Shown: piece by piece, positions 1-11,039 of the stretch
Numbering within the stretch: position 1 is the stretch's first letter
How the letters are laid out: each line of letters begins with the position of its first letter
NCBI GenBank assembly: GCA_032716605.1
Contig: CM064560.1
Span: forward strand, 19,474,762 to 19,538,761
DNA from: Paralithodes platypus
Lineage: Eukaryota; Arthropoda; Malacostraca; Decapoda; Lithodidae
Length of the DNA: 64,000 nucleotides
Direction: 5' to 3'
Position numbers and translations under genes: made by a program
The notes under the pieces: generated by a model
Seen by the model: only the letters and a program-made list of their open reading frames with translations
Told to the model about the DNA's origin: nothing
The model's database searches: none

Positions 1-1317
1 CAACCCTCCAACTATCGTCCAATTGCTCTTATCTCTTGTCTTTCTAAAGTTTTTGAAACTATTCTTGCTTCCAAATTTCTTAAGCATTTCTCTTCTCATA
101 ATCTGCTCTCAGATCGCCAGTATGGCTTCCTTAAGGGTCGCTCTACTGGTGATCTTCTTTCATATCTTACTAACTCTTGGTCATCCTCCTTTCGGGACTT
201 CGGTGAGACTTTTTCTATTGCACTAGACATATCGAAAGCCTTCGATAGAGTCTTGCATAAATCTTTAATTTCTAAACTACCCTCCTTCGGTTTCTATCCC
301 TCCATCTGTGCCTTTGTCTCTAATTTCCTTTCCGGCCGTTCGATAGCCGCGGTTGTGGACGGCCATTGTTCACTTCCTCACTCTATAAACTCCGGTGTTC
401 CTCAGGGCTCTGTCCTATCTCCTATTCTCTTTCTAATTTTTATAAATGATCTCCTTAACTGTACCTTAATTCCCATCCATTCATACGCAGACGACTCAAC
501 CTTGCACTACTCCATTAGTTTTTCAGAACGCCCCAGCCAGCAATCCCTCAACGACAAACGTAATGAAGCCATAGAACTCTTAAATTCTGATCTAAATACT
601 ATTTCCAATTGGGGCAGAGAAAACCTTGTTAACTTTAATGCTTCCAAAACCCAATTTCTCCACCTATCTACCCGTCAGGATCTCCCAGCGGACTATCCCT
701 TATTCTTCAACAATACAAAAATCAACCCTTCATCTTCTCTCAATATTCTTGGTGTCTCTTTTTCTTCTGCTCTCATTATTACCAGTCTTGCTAAGGCAGC
801 CTCCTAGAAGCTGGGTGTGCTCAACCGCCTTAGGGGATTCTTTTCCCCTGCACAGCTTCTTGCTCTGTACAGGGGCATAGTGCGCCCTTGTATTGAGTAT
901 TGTTCACATGTGTGGGGAGGTTCCTCTCACACTGCTCTCCTAGACAAAGTTGAAAGGAAGGCCTTTCGTATCATTAACTCCCGTCCACTCACCAACTCTC
1001 TGCAATCTCTCTCTCTCCGCCGCAATGTTGCATCTCTCTCGCTATTCTATCGCTACTATAATAATCAGTGTTCCTCAGAGCTATCCCAGTGCATACCACC
1101 TCCTTTACGTAGGGCACGTGGTACCCGTCTTGCAACTCAATCCCACCCCTACTCTGTGCAACTCTCCAACCCAAGAGTGAAACGTTACTCTCAAACTTTC
1201 TTCTACTCAACAGCTGAGCTCTGGAACTCTCTCCCAGAATCAGTCTTTCCCTCTTCCTATGACTTAAATTGCTTCAAACTCCGTGTGTCCAGGCATTTTG
1301 GCTCGAACGTCCCTTGA
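1..1317 (+). pseudogene. Jockey-like LINE ORF2, RT and C-terminal part
   Basis: The product would be a non-LTR reverse transcriptase copying its own RNA at a nicked genomic site. One frame is open from base 1, so the 5' part lies outside the window, to TGA at 1315-1317, broken only by TAG at 805-807. RT motifs in order are NYRPIALISCLSKVFE near residue 4, FSIALDISKAFDRV, GVPQGSVLSPILFLIF and YADDSTLHY, with the catalytic Asp pair at bases 490-495. The C-terminal region has LYRGIVRPCIEYCSHVWGG and a Trp/Leu-rich tail typical of Jockey/CR1-group ORF2. The related copy at 15928-16745 has Gln where this one has TAG, so CAG-to-TAG is the simplest break; a short deletion just before it removed several residues. 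Clade is judged from the poly(A) tail and C-terminus only. Confidence 0.85.
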
Positions 1318-1417
1318 TTTTGGCCCTGTCACTCTTTCAACTATGGGGGAGGCACTCGCTATAGGCAGTTATGCCTTTTGCCTCCCTCAATAACATAGAA
1401 AAAAAAAAAAAAAAAAA
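1318..1417 (+). other. LINE 3' UTR and poly(A) tail
   Basis: About 80 bases follow the ORF2 stop and run into 19 consecutive A at 1399-1417. The same 3' UTR is recognisable in reverse complement at 15928-16060 and 23955-24060, which defines a family with at least four copies in this window. A poly(A) tail fits a Jockey-type rather than a CR1-type 3' end. Confidence 0.8.
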
Positions 1418-1574
1418 GCAGTTCCCATACAATTGTTGCGTGGGATACTAAAGCAGTTCCCATACAATTGTTGCGTGGGATACTAAAGCAGTTCCCATAC
1501 AATTGTTGCGTGGGATACTAAAGCAGTTCCCATACAATTGTTGCGTGGGATACTAAAGCAGTTCCCATACAATT
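1417..1574. repeat. 35-bp tandem array, ~4.5 copies
   Basis: A 35-bp unit beginning AGCAGTTCCCATACAATTG starts at 1417, 1452, 1487, 1522 and 1557; the last copy breaks off at 1574. Copies are identical. The array abuts the LINE poly(A) tail on one side and lies about 15 bases from the transposon end on the other. Confidence 0.95.
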
Positions 1575-1588
1575 CTGAACACTCTACT

Positions 1589-1698
1589 ATGGATTTCAAA
1601 GGCAGCGTCACACTATTGTTCGCAAATATCTCTCAAATGAATTGTTGTATCAGTATGGTATTTCAGCACAAAGCCTGTTACACCCCGACCTAATTTAT
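1589..1698 (+). repeat. Left terminal inverted repeat
   Basis: Begins ATGGATTTCAAAGGCAGCGT and matches the reverse complement of 5896-6005 over about 110 bases with only a handful of differences. The match stops at TAATTTAT, after which the two flanks diverge. Confidence 0.9.
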
Positions 1699-2524
1699 GG
1701 CCGATATAGCATTTTGCTATATGTGTTACGTTAGCAGTTTACTCGTGAATATTAAGACGAAGCCGGGAGGTCACGTGTACACATTCAAAGGAATGTGTAG
1801 TATTCGTCTTGCCCCCCCCCCCCCCAAACCACTCCTTAGCTACCCCTAAATCTCCCCCTCCTCACCTTCCTTACCCCTCACCGTCTCCCCATCCACACCC
1901 CCTCCTCACTCTCGTCTCCCTGCATCTCCCATCAATATATTATACGGTTCATGTTATGCACTGTACTTGTAGCTACTTTTATTATATCAGTATATATATA
2001 GATATAATAATTATAGTGTATGCATTAATATTCATGCAGCTTACGATATTATTGAGTACGTAAACAAGGGGTAGTGCAAATTGTTATGGAGGCAAGACGT
2101 ATTCCACACTGTTAATTACTGTATAACCGGATGTTTGTGCACATGTGGTAGAAGGACAAAGAACACGTTCTATTGGTATTACCTGTGGTCTGGACCTATT
2201 GTGATAACTTGTTTTTATTTGTGCTAAATACTGTGCATTCATCATAAAATATAAACATGGTTAAGTTAAGATATTAATATTTTGTTAACTTGTGTCTTTG
2301 ATAACCACATCATCACCTATAGACTGCATATACTTCTCTCCATCACTGCATCTCTCATTGTAGCCTTATCAAATAAATATAAAGTACCAAATATACTGCA
2401 TATATTGTGACGTATCATTAGCACTATTACATACATTACATTACTGTCATGAAGTAGATGTATTATGATCGATAAATATATTGTAGGAATAAAATGAGGC
2501 AAACATGACCATACTGTAAACCAT
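1699..2524. other. Non-coding interior of the DNA transposon, downstream of its gene
   Basis: There is no credible coding frame here. The stretch holds a run of C at about 1811-1824, C-rich low-complexity sequence to about 1930 and A/T-rich sequence with short TA runs around 1985-2010. It lies between the left TIR and the 3' end of the transposase gene. Confidence 0.6.
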
Positions 2525-3768
2525 TTATTCGCTATCACTGCCCATGAAAACATCGTCATCCTCGCCTTCATCGTCGCTGGAGACGTTGATTATTACAGGT
2601 TCCACGCTCTCGTGTATGTTGTCGAACTTCCAGTACCCCTCTTCAAAGTTCCTGGAATGTTGAACAGCACCCTGCCACACGTCCTTGTTTGCCAATAGCC
2701 GCGCTTCTTCCAACCTGGCCTGTAGATCCGCCCGGGTAAACCGCTGGAGGGAGGACCGCACATGGTGCTTCATGGTTCCCCATACTTGCTCAATGGCGTT
2801 GAGCTCTGGGTGACCAGGTGGCAGCCGTACGACCTCGTGGCCCCTCTCACGGATGGTGTTGTCGACCTTGTACTTGGGCTGTGGATGGTTCTGCTGGCAG
2901 AGGAGCAGCAGCTCAGGTCGTGTGGCAACAGGTGGGATGGAAATCCTGCGGTGCTCCAGCCAGCTGATGAGGTCCGCCTTCTTGGTGGCTGTGGTAGGGC
3001 ATCGACACTCGTCCATCAGTTGGCTGTGGTAAGGTGCATTATCCAGCACCAGTACAGATGGCTCTGGCAATGACGGCAGGAGGTGTGTTGTTAGCCACCG
3101 CAGGAACAGTTCGCCGTTCATTTCCCCATGGTAGTCACCCTGGGTTGTCTTGGCCGTGTAGCACAGATAGGATCCGTCAACAAAGCCATCGGCTGTGCCA
3201 CCTGCGACCACCACAAATCGCTCCCCTTCTCCTGGTGGTACCTGACGACTGTAGGTGGTGCAGGTGGCAGGCTGTGTGGTATCCACCCACTCCCTGCTGT
3301 GACCCATCCTGGTGGTAAACCAAGTCTCGTCAACATACACCACCTTCCTTCCCTCCGGTGATGCTGGAGAGCCCGGAGAGCAGCAATTCGGCGACACACC
3401 ACGTCCAGAGATTCCCTCCTCACATACATCTTTCTCTGTGATGTCTTGTATTGGAATCCCATGGTGTGTATGAGCCGCCAAACTGCCGTCTCAGAGGTAT
3501 CATTCGGGATAATACCAGCTGTCTTGAGGTCCGTCGCTATTACACTGAGTGTAAGATGTTGTCTGTCGGCAAACTTGCGGTGAATGTGGCGGCGTATGGC
3601 ACCGACAGCAAAGTTGTCGATGGCGGCAGGTGTAGGCGGTGGTGCAGGTGTGGAAGGGGAGGACGTGGTAGCGTGTTGGACCATCTGCCTCACTCCTGCC
3701 GCAGTCATGCCCATGGTGTGTGCAACTCGGTGGTAAGGCCTGTGTGGATAATGATCAATGTTATTATT
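2525..3768 (-). pseudogene. DDE transposase with ~DD83E spacing, frameshifted
   Basis: The product would cut and rejoin DNA at the element's inverted repeats. The N-terminal frame (from ATG 3714; open upstream to a stop at 3769-3771) has a helix-turn-helix-like start, RVAHTMGMTAAGVRQMV, and a second helical region ending ALRALQHHRREGR. The catalytic half is in another frame (to 2525): VVYVDETWF, VLVLDNAPYHS, then LPPGHPELNAIEQVWG. Between the second Asp and the Glu I count 83 residues, against 34-41 in ordinary Tc1/mariner transposases. The frames join at about 3343-3352 by one missing base (or two extra). The tail is very acidic. The N-terminus starts inside the first DNA-binding domain, so an upstream exon or the true start may be missing. 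Members with DD82E spacing have been named Sailor, as I recall; this may be a relative. Confidence 0.8.
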
Positions 3769-3771
3769 TTA

Positions 3772-4689
3772 TATAGGCCTATTGTATTTCGTCTATCCTC
3801 TCTCTAAACATGATATTGCGATACAATGCAGTGTATGTCTTACTGTTATAGAAATGATATTATATAAATTATCATGCATACAATTGTATATATGAAACGT
3901 GTACGTATTACGTAAAACGGACACGAGGTATATAATACACAACATGGTCTCTTACACAGGAATATCTATTACCATCAACACCATTCCAATAAAAGATTTG
4001 GTTGCTAACTATAGGAATAATTAAAAGGTGGGGGGAGGTAATGGACAATGATATTGTGGCGTAACATTTACCCACGCCCTCATCACCAATACTCCCGCCC
4101 GCTGGTGCAAATGTTACAGTAATGTTTAGGGATGCACACTTTGAGTTGAAGTACAGCCTCATTGGCACCCAGCATGAGGCCTCGTTCACCCTCAATGGTA
4201 ATTGTTGCCTCACGGAGAGACGGATTGATTGTCAGCCACAAGAACATATCATGATATCTGGCTCTGTACTCCTTAAATACACAATTTAAATAATGTACAC
4301 ACTGACGTGGGTGTTGGATAGGCCCTTTTGACAGCTGGACCAGCCTTATGGGGAAATACATGGGAAAATATAATTTGCCTTCTCATATTCCCGCAAGGGG
4401 GTAGGGAGGATCAGCAAGAACTACAGTACATAATATAATTATATACTGTATATATTTATATATATATATAAATACTCACACATTCCCCAGAAAATATGGA
4501 ATCACCCCAGATACTAATACAGTATCTGGGATAAGTCCTTCCAGGATTGTCATTTTAACAGAAATATCACATTACTCGGTCAAATATGGAAATATGGGAA
4601 GGCTACTGACTGACTGAATATCATTTGCAACACTCAATATCTCTGTCATGATAAAGCATTGGAATTTATGTATGGATCCAGGGATGCCA
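3772..4689. other. Non-coding interior of the DNA transposon, upstream of its gene
   Basis: No convincing coding frame is present. A TA-rich run lies at about 4438-4476. This stretch would hold the transposase promoter and any first exon, but I cannot point to a specific signal. Confidence 0.5.
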
Positions 4690-4880
4690 TTTGGCCGGAT
4701 TATATCCATTCGGGACCATTCAGCCGTCTGTTTTTAAACGTCTACCCCTATCCAGGTGTCGATTTTTAGCTGGCGAGCGATAGCGAGCCAGCATATTTGA
4801 GATTTTTTTAGACAGCAGGCGAAATTTGTAGATTTTTTGGTAGAAAAATGTCTCCGGCAAAACCGGACTTCTCTTCAGAA
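4690..4880. mobile_element. Fold-back MITE fragment, one arm plus loop
   Basis: It shares the diagnostic order of the fold-back family: ATCCATTCGGG, CCATTCAGCC, TATCCAGGTGTCGAT, GGCGAGCGATAGCGAGCC, then the loop with GGTAGAAAAATGTCTCCGGC. Compare the full copies at 13281-13654 and 23430-23794. Only one arm and the loop are present, so this is a truncated copy nested in the DNA transposon. Confidence 0.75.
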
Positions 4881-5895
4881 TGCTGTAGCAAAATTGTAGT
4901 CTTCTAACAGTATATGGCAATAGTTCCAGCTGATTGGTGATTGTGATTGTTACTGTTAAAACCATGGTTCCTACGGCACAAATACTGGTCGAAAGCACAG
5001 TGAGAACGCTTATTTTGCCAAAACAGCTGAAATACAACGTAGATACTATAAATATAGACAAAGTCATCTACTTACCTATTCAAACGTATGAATGTTCTAC
5101 CGCGGGTCATCTCCCTGTTGTACAAGGTGGCAAGGCGAAGGACAAATGCTGTCCTACAGCCACGGGGGCAATGGAGCAACATGCTGGACATCGTTGTTAG
5201 TGGTCGTGCCTCGCGCCTCAATAAATATTCACCTGTCATTGCTACAGTCATAGCCTCGGAAACCTCACCTGTTGTGGGGGTGGGGGTGGGCTCTCGTCAG
5301 AAAGTGACGAGGGGGGAGGGGGGGGGGGGGCAATTACAGAAGGCGGAATGTATTCAATAAAGGTACACTTTACATATCATGACACGGTTCAGAACACACG
5401 TAATAACATACGATTACGTTTATTTGGTTTACTACACATGACTGCATGCATTGGCCTCCTAATACACACATACGGCAAGACAACCATTACCAAGGGGATT
5501 ATGCCCTTGCTTTCATGCTCGTTCGCCCCACTTCTCGTTTCCATGCCCAGACATAGCAGTAACTGTATGAATAATAGCAAAGTATGATACTTAAATACAT
5601 AATTATATAGTATTTAATGTACGTAATCACAATAACCGAAGTATTCACGATAACATAAACCGTATACTACAGCTTTGAAAGAGGGAGGGTGAGTGGGAGT
5701 AATGAGGGAGACGGGGAGAGGGTGAACTATATACTGGGGTAATGGTCTGGGGGTTGGTAGGGGGCTTGGAGGGGTTAGACAGTACCCCACACTCGTCTGA
5801 ATGTGTACAAGACCCTAGAGGCGATGACTGGATTAGACTTAATATTCTTCAATAAACTTCTGACTAAACACTTATGGCAATGTAATATATTATCT
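4881..5895. other. Non-coding interior of the DNA transposon, right side
   Basis: No supported gene. It contains G-rich tracts at about 5275-5332 and mostly unique-looking sequence otherwise. Short open frames here show no family resemblance. Confidence 0.5.
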
Positions 5896-6005
5896 ATAAA
5901 TTAGGTCGGGGTGTAACAGGCTTTGTGCTGAAATACCATACCGATGCAACAATTCATTTGGGAGATATTTGCGAAAAACAGTGTGACGCTGCCTTTGAAA
6001 TCCAT
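5896..6005 (-). repeat. Right terminal inverted repeat
   Basis: Reverse complement of the left repeat at 1589-1698, beginning after ATAAATTAGGTCGGGGTGT and ending GCCTTTGAAATCCAT. The few differences from the left copy are single-base changes. Confidence 0.9.
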
Positions 6006-6589
6006 TTTTTTGTTTTAGTAGGTGCCAAAGGACAAGAGTAATTAACGCGAACGCAACCATTGCGTCGCTGGGGTTTAGCGTTACATTATTACATACATAG
6101 GCGACGCATAACTTGCGTCGCTGGTACTCAAGGGGTTAACAGTTAGTTCAGCACCCTACTCGTATCCTGACCACCTTGGAGATTGGCCCAACATTCTTGG
6201 CTTATTTTTAACCGCATATCCTTCTACTTACACTGTATATCATTTCTCTCCATTGGGCTCCTCAGATCAGACCCGTATCTGTTACCTGTCCTACCTCTCC
6301 AGTGCGGCCATCTGATCCTCCTAGCTGGCGGCACTTGGGGTTGTTGAATAGGTGGCTCTGATTTTTGCTTCTGTGGCTGGGAACCCTCAGATTGTGCTGA
6401 ACACATTACTGAGGTAGTCTTCTCGGGCATGGAGGCATACATTCCCTTTTGCTTTCTCTCACTCTAATGCAAAGAAGTATTGGTTTACTCACTCCTGTTC
6501 TATTGCTGTTTGCAATAAGGAGGAAGGATTCAGACAGTACTGTTGCCTTCAATCTCATGATTCTCGTACTCTCCATGCAGTATTTCTGC
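6006..6589. other. Unassigned interval
   Basis: Nothing is recognisable as a gene or known repeat. A short segment rich in GCGTCGCTGG-like words lies at 6046-6134 between two TTAA tetranucleotides, but its ends are not clear inverted repeats. Confidence 0.4.
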
Positions 6590-9500
6590 CCGGCATCAAG
6601 CCAAATCTGTTCTTAAACTTCCAAAAAACTCTTTCATCAATAGCAAATGATCGGAACTTTCTAACTCTATCTCTTCCCAGGCATTCTGGCATATAACTAA
6701 ACCAATATCCTGCAATATAATTCTGAGTCTTTTCCTCCAAATATCCATGGCAGGATTAGGAGATGTTAGTAGGGGACAGGTGTTAGTAATGTAATAGAGG
6801 ACAACAACAAAAATGTATTCCTTTACAAATGCAGTCAGTCGTGAATTTAAGGCAAGGTGTTTGTCTAGGCGAAGTTTAAAAGAATCAACGATGTTGCAGT
6901 CTATGACATCTCGGGGAAGCCCATTCCACAAGTTGATAACTATATTGAAGAAGAAATTCTTAGACTCGTGTGAGTTCAAAGATTTACCAATCATTTTGCA
7001 ACCATTCCCCGTGTGTAATTTGATTGGTCAATAGTGAAATATTTATTACAGTTCATATTGTCGATGCCTTTGATCACTTGAATTAAGTCGCCTCTTAATC
7101 TGCGATGGGGTTACAGGAAATAGATTTAATTCTCTAAAACACTCCTCGTATGGTTTGTTTATTTAGGCAAGGTATCATTTTGGTAACTCTACGGTTGAAC
7201 TCGCTCTAGCTTGTCTATATCTTTTTGGTAGTAAGGGCATCAGGATTGAATGCAATATTCCAGGAGAGGGCGAATTAAGGAATTGTAAAATGTTAGGAGT
7301 ACATCTTGGGATTAATGCTCAAATGACCTGCCTATAAAGCCAATTATTTTGTTTGCCTTCTTAACAACTTCTCAACATTGTTGACTCGGTTTTAGGGTAC
7401 TGGATATTGTTACTCCCAAATCAGTTTTTCTGTCTACAATTTAAAGCTGGGTGCCATTCATTGACTAGTTTGCTTTCTCATTTCAGTTTCCAATATGGAG
7501 TACTTTACATTTATCCACATTGAAACACATTTGCCAAATTTGAGCCCAATGTGACAACTTATCTAGGTTATCTTGCATTTCTTCGACATGTTCATTTGAG
7601 AGTACGCTATTTGCAATTTTTGTATCGTCAGCAAACTTTGAGATTGTACAGGTGAGTCCCTCATCTATGTTGTTAATGTAAACTAGGAAGAGAACTGGCC
7701 CCAGTACCTATCCCTGGGGTACCTGCTACTTACATTGATCCATTTGGATGCTTTACCGTTTATGACTACTCTTTGTTTTCTGTCACTGAGCCAATTTTCT
7801 ATCCATTTCAACACACTGTCTTGTATTCCATGCGCTTTTAGCTTTATCAATAAACGTTTTGGGGGAACTTTAGCAAAGGCCTTTTGAAAATCAAGGTATA
7901 TAATATCTACAGCTTTACTCTCATCATATAGATTGAGGATATCGTGGAAGAAGTCTAAGAGGTTTGTTAAGCAGGAGCGTTAATTACGAAAACCGTGTTG
8001 AGTATCTTTAGGTATGTTGTTTTCCTATAAGTTATTTACGAGTTTGCATCTTATGAGTGTTTCAAGCATTTTACATACAACTGAGGTTAAGCTAATTGGA
8101 TGATAGTTACTAGGTAAGGATTTGCTGCCTTTTTTCATATCGGTGTTACGTTGGCGAGCTTCCACTGATCAGGCATAGTTCCAGACTAGCGATTTATTGA
8201 AGAGCAATGTCAGTGATTTGGATAGCTCATACTTAGCTTCCTTCAGAACTCTAGGCGAGATCATATCAGGTCCAGGCGATTTGTTTACCTTGAGTTTATC
8301 TAAACATTTCAAAACTTTTCACTCTGTAATGCTGATACTGCTTAGAACGTAAAAATCATCTATCTGAACTGGCGATGCTGTAGGGATATTAAACTAAGGT
8401 CTTCTGTTGTAGAAATTGATGCAAACAAGGTGTTGAGAGCATTACTCATTTTGCTTCATCTTTAGTGTAATCTCCTTTCCCATCGACTAACGGTCCAATC
8501 GTTGAAGTCACTACTTTCTTCTTCCTGATGTAACTATGTCGTAGATCTACAAATATCACTTTATTTTCATGGGTGTCAGAGATTTATAATTTATCATGAG
8601 CATTCTATTTAGCAAGCTGACAATCCGCAATGTCTTTATTTCACCACTTAGGTCTAATATTATGTACTGATCTTCGAGTTATAATGGTATACACTCATGT
8701 ACTGCATTCGAATAAGTGGAGGTGAAAAGTCCCCATGATTGGTTTAGATCATCATTGTTAATCATAGAACTCCAGTTGATTTCCTTGAGTATTGCTCTAA
8801 GGTTACGGAAGTTTGTTCTCTTGAAATTTGGGACCTTCTCTTTGCTGGTATTGGGTTCGTTATTATTTAATTTCAAATGGAAAGTGATCGTACGATGGTC
8901 ACTATTACTGAATTCATCACCAACATTCAAATTCTCTACTAATTTTTCTTTGTTGCAAGTACAAGGTAAAAAACGTTATTACAATGGGTCGGCGATTGAA
9001 CAAATTGATAGAGCGAACCCTCTTGCAAGTTTGCATACAAGTCGTGTCCAGAGCGTGAAGTAAGAGTATCGCCCCACTTGGTTACAGGTAAATTAAAGTC
9101 GTCAAAAATTACGGTATCTTGTGAGTTACTTACATCTGTAATTTGTTCGTAAATTTCTCGGTCAGTTTGCACTGATTGTGCTGAAGGTCTGTATATTAAT
9201 GCAAGTATTATTTTTGTACCTCTATCATTATTTATTAGCACAAAGGATGTGTCGACGTTCACAATTTGGGGTCTTGACAAGAGGATCGGGTTAAGACTTT
9301 CTTTGATATTTAATAATGCCACCTCCATTTTTATTAATTTTGCTTTTCTCAAACATTACATAACCGGGAAGTGAATACTCTGCTAAAAAGTCTCTGTCTG
9401 TATTGAGCCAAGATTCTGTTATGCCAATTACGTCATCATTTTCTGTAAACACTAGTTTCTCTAAATCTGAAAATGTATTGCGTATGCTACGAGCGTTTGC

Positions 9501-9590
9501 ATAGAAAACCTTTAAAGGTGTGGTTTTAGAACTCACGGAATGCTCTTTGATCGAATTTTTGGTTCTGGTCGGATCTACATTTACATTCAT
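6590..9590 (-). pseudogene. CR1-like LINE ORF2: AP endonuclease plus RT, decayed
   Basis: The product would be an endonuclease-reverse transcriptase. Read from 9590 downward, the endonuclease opens with LKVFYANARSIRN and DVIGITESWLN, continues with ILALIYRPS and DDFNLPVTKWGD, and ends near 8900 with FSNSDHRTITFHL. The RT core is recognisable at about 7750-7600, where VPQG, VLGPVLFLVYINNIDEGL and SKFADDTKIA can be read on either side of an in-frame stop. The C-terminal end at about 6990-6800 reads FFFNIVINLWNGLPRDV and SFKLRLDKHL. Many stops and frameshifts separate these blocks, most heavily at 8650-7000. The Asp pair (FADD) is kept, but the copy cannot encode one protein. Confidence 0.8.
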
Positions 9591-9744
9591 GGCTGTCCTC
9601 GGTCCTCGCTGTCTCTGGCGGTTTGGGATTTGGGTCTTGTTGGTGGAGCTTTATCCAAATTTGTGGTTCTTGACAGATTAGTATATATGTTCTTCGCAGG
9701 TCACTGTCCTCGCTGTCTTCGATCCTCCTACCTGGTTGTCCGGT

Positions 9745-11020
9745 GTTGAGTCAATTTCTTCTACGAGAATCCTTCACCGCACCGTTGAGAAGACTCCAAA
9801 ACGTGCTGCTCCCACCTGGTTCAGATGAACTCCATCGTCTAAAAACAAATAGTTATCATAGTAAAAATTGTCCCAGGTGTCGACAAATCCCACATTCTCC
9901 TTCCTGCAGAGGTTTGCTAGACGACTATTTGCGCTGGTGGCTATGTTGTAAAATCGGCTCTCTACACCGAGCCGGCGGATGATTCCTGAGACAATGATCC
10001 TTGACGACTTCTCCTTAACCCTCGTCTAGCGGGGGGTTTTGGGCTATTTTGGGCATATTCAGGCCCTCCTGAATGATAAATCAAGTATCTGCATGAAAAG
10101 AAATGTATTCAGCAAAAAACTAGGCGCTAAAAGCTTCAAAATGAGAGCAGAACGAGCTACGTAGCAGTCGTCATTCTCAGGCAGTGGTACCACCAACATG
10201 GGAGTTTAGCGTATAGCGGCATATTTTTTCCAGCTACACTCACTACTGGCTACACTGCCGGCCTCTCGAGAACACAGGGAGGGTGAGTCAGTGGGCGGCG
10301 GTAGGCCCTGGGAGTCGGACGTGTGGCCCGCTGCGCTCCCGGCCATTTGCACTCGATTTTAACCCTTTAAAAGCCTTAATAATGCTCCTAACTTGCTGCA
10401 AATTGGCGCCCGGCTATAGCCGGGCGCTGTTCTTTAAGGGTTAAACGACTTGATTAGCTGCTGGTACTTGAGAAGCAAATCTTCCGACAGGGTTCGATGT
10501 ACATCATTGGATCCGATGTGGATGACGTACAGTACATTGTATTAGCAGGGGCCAGCTTTGATACTTCATCAACTGCAACAACTACGTCCTAGCGCTTCCT
10601 GGTCTTAGGTGCCCTGGCACAAAACTCTGTGAGCTGACCACGTACCATCGAGTCTCCCACGAACCGAACTTCTTCTGTTTCCTCTTCGTCATCAGAGTCT
10701 TTACAGAGTCACTAATTGTTTCTTGGGGCTACTGCAGGCGTTGGATTGTTGGCAGTTGATGTTGTGGCGGCAGTGCCAGCTGGAGTTGAAGCGGTGACAA
10801 TTGAAGTAGGTGATACTCCAACGTTGAGTGTTACGAACTCTTGGAGTGAATCCAGCTTCATGGTGAGGGCGTTAATCTTGTTGTGTGCTTCATCCAAGTT
10901 TGCTGTCAGATCCTCTCGTTGCTGGCAGATTCGGAAGACTTGAGGATCGGCAGTAGCAAACATAGAAGCACCAAACCTACTGGCGCAGTTCGTACAGGTG
11001 CGAGGCATGGTGACAGTCAC
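9745..11020 (-). pseudogene. CR1-like LINE ORF1 with SGNH-esterase-like domain, interrupted
   Basis: The N-terminal part (ATG at 11008 or an upstream Met near 11020, stop near 10712) has a Cys motif, CTNCASRFG, followed by a likely coiled coil (DEAHNKINALTMKLDSLQEF) and a Ser/Thr/Ala-rich linker. In another frame there follows an acidic run and RFVGDSMVRGQLTEFCAR, the GDS block of an SGNH/GDSL hydrolase. A MITE at 10019-10440 then interrupts the domain, after which it resumes with IIVSGIIRRLG, FVDTWDNFYY and DDGVHLNQVGAARFG; the D..H pair of the last block is a typical catalytic site. Esterase-type ORF1 proteins are known in some CR1/L2-group LINEs. The order ORF1 then endonuclease/RT, all minus strand, makes this one nearly complete element. 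Confidence 0.75.
10019..10440. mobile_element. piggyBac-type MITE, 422 bp, TTAA flanks
   Basis: TTAA lies immediately outside both ends (10015-10018 and 10441-10444), and the ends are CCCT and AGGG, as expected for piggyBac-type elements. The interior has no transposase. Near the right end is a perfect 22-bp palindrome centred on CTATAG (10406-10427). Joining the flanks with one TTAA restores the host LINE frame across the junction, which marks the exact insertion point. Distant similarity to 28927-29406 (for example CAAGTATCT near one end) suggests the same family. Confidence 0.8.
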
Positions 11021-11039
11021 TCTCTTTAGGCCACTTCAC

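Larger units (their letters stand above)
1589..6005 (-). mobile_element. DNA transposon, IS630-Tc1-mariner type, ~4.4 kb
   Basis: Two near-identical ~110-bp inverted repeats (1589-1698 and 5896-6005) enclose a single minus-strand DDE transposase gene and long non-coding flanks. The left end is preceded by TA at 1588-1589; no matching TA is visible on the right, where a T/A-rich stretch follows, so the target duplication is unproven. The element carries an internal fold-back MITE fragment at 4690-4880. At 4.4 kb it is long for Tc1/mariner because of the non-coding flanks. The frameshift in the transposase suggests it is no longer autonomous. Confidence 0.8.

Noticed and set aside
6042..6138. 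Small TTAA-flanked element
   Set aside because: TTAA occurs on both sides, but the ends (CGCG and GGGG) are not inverted repeats, and no second copy was found.
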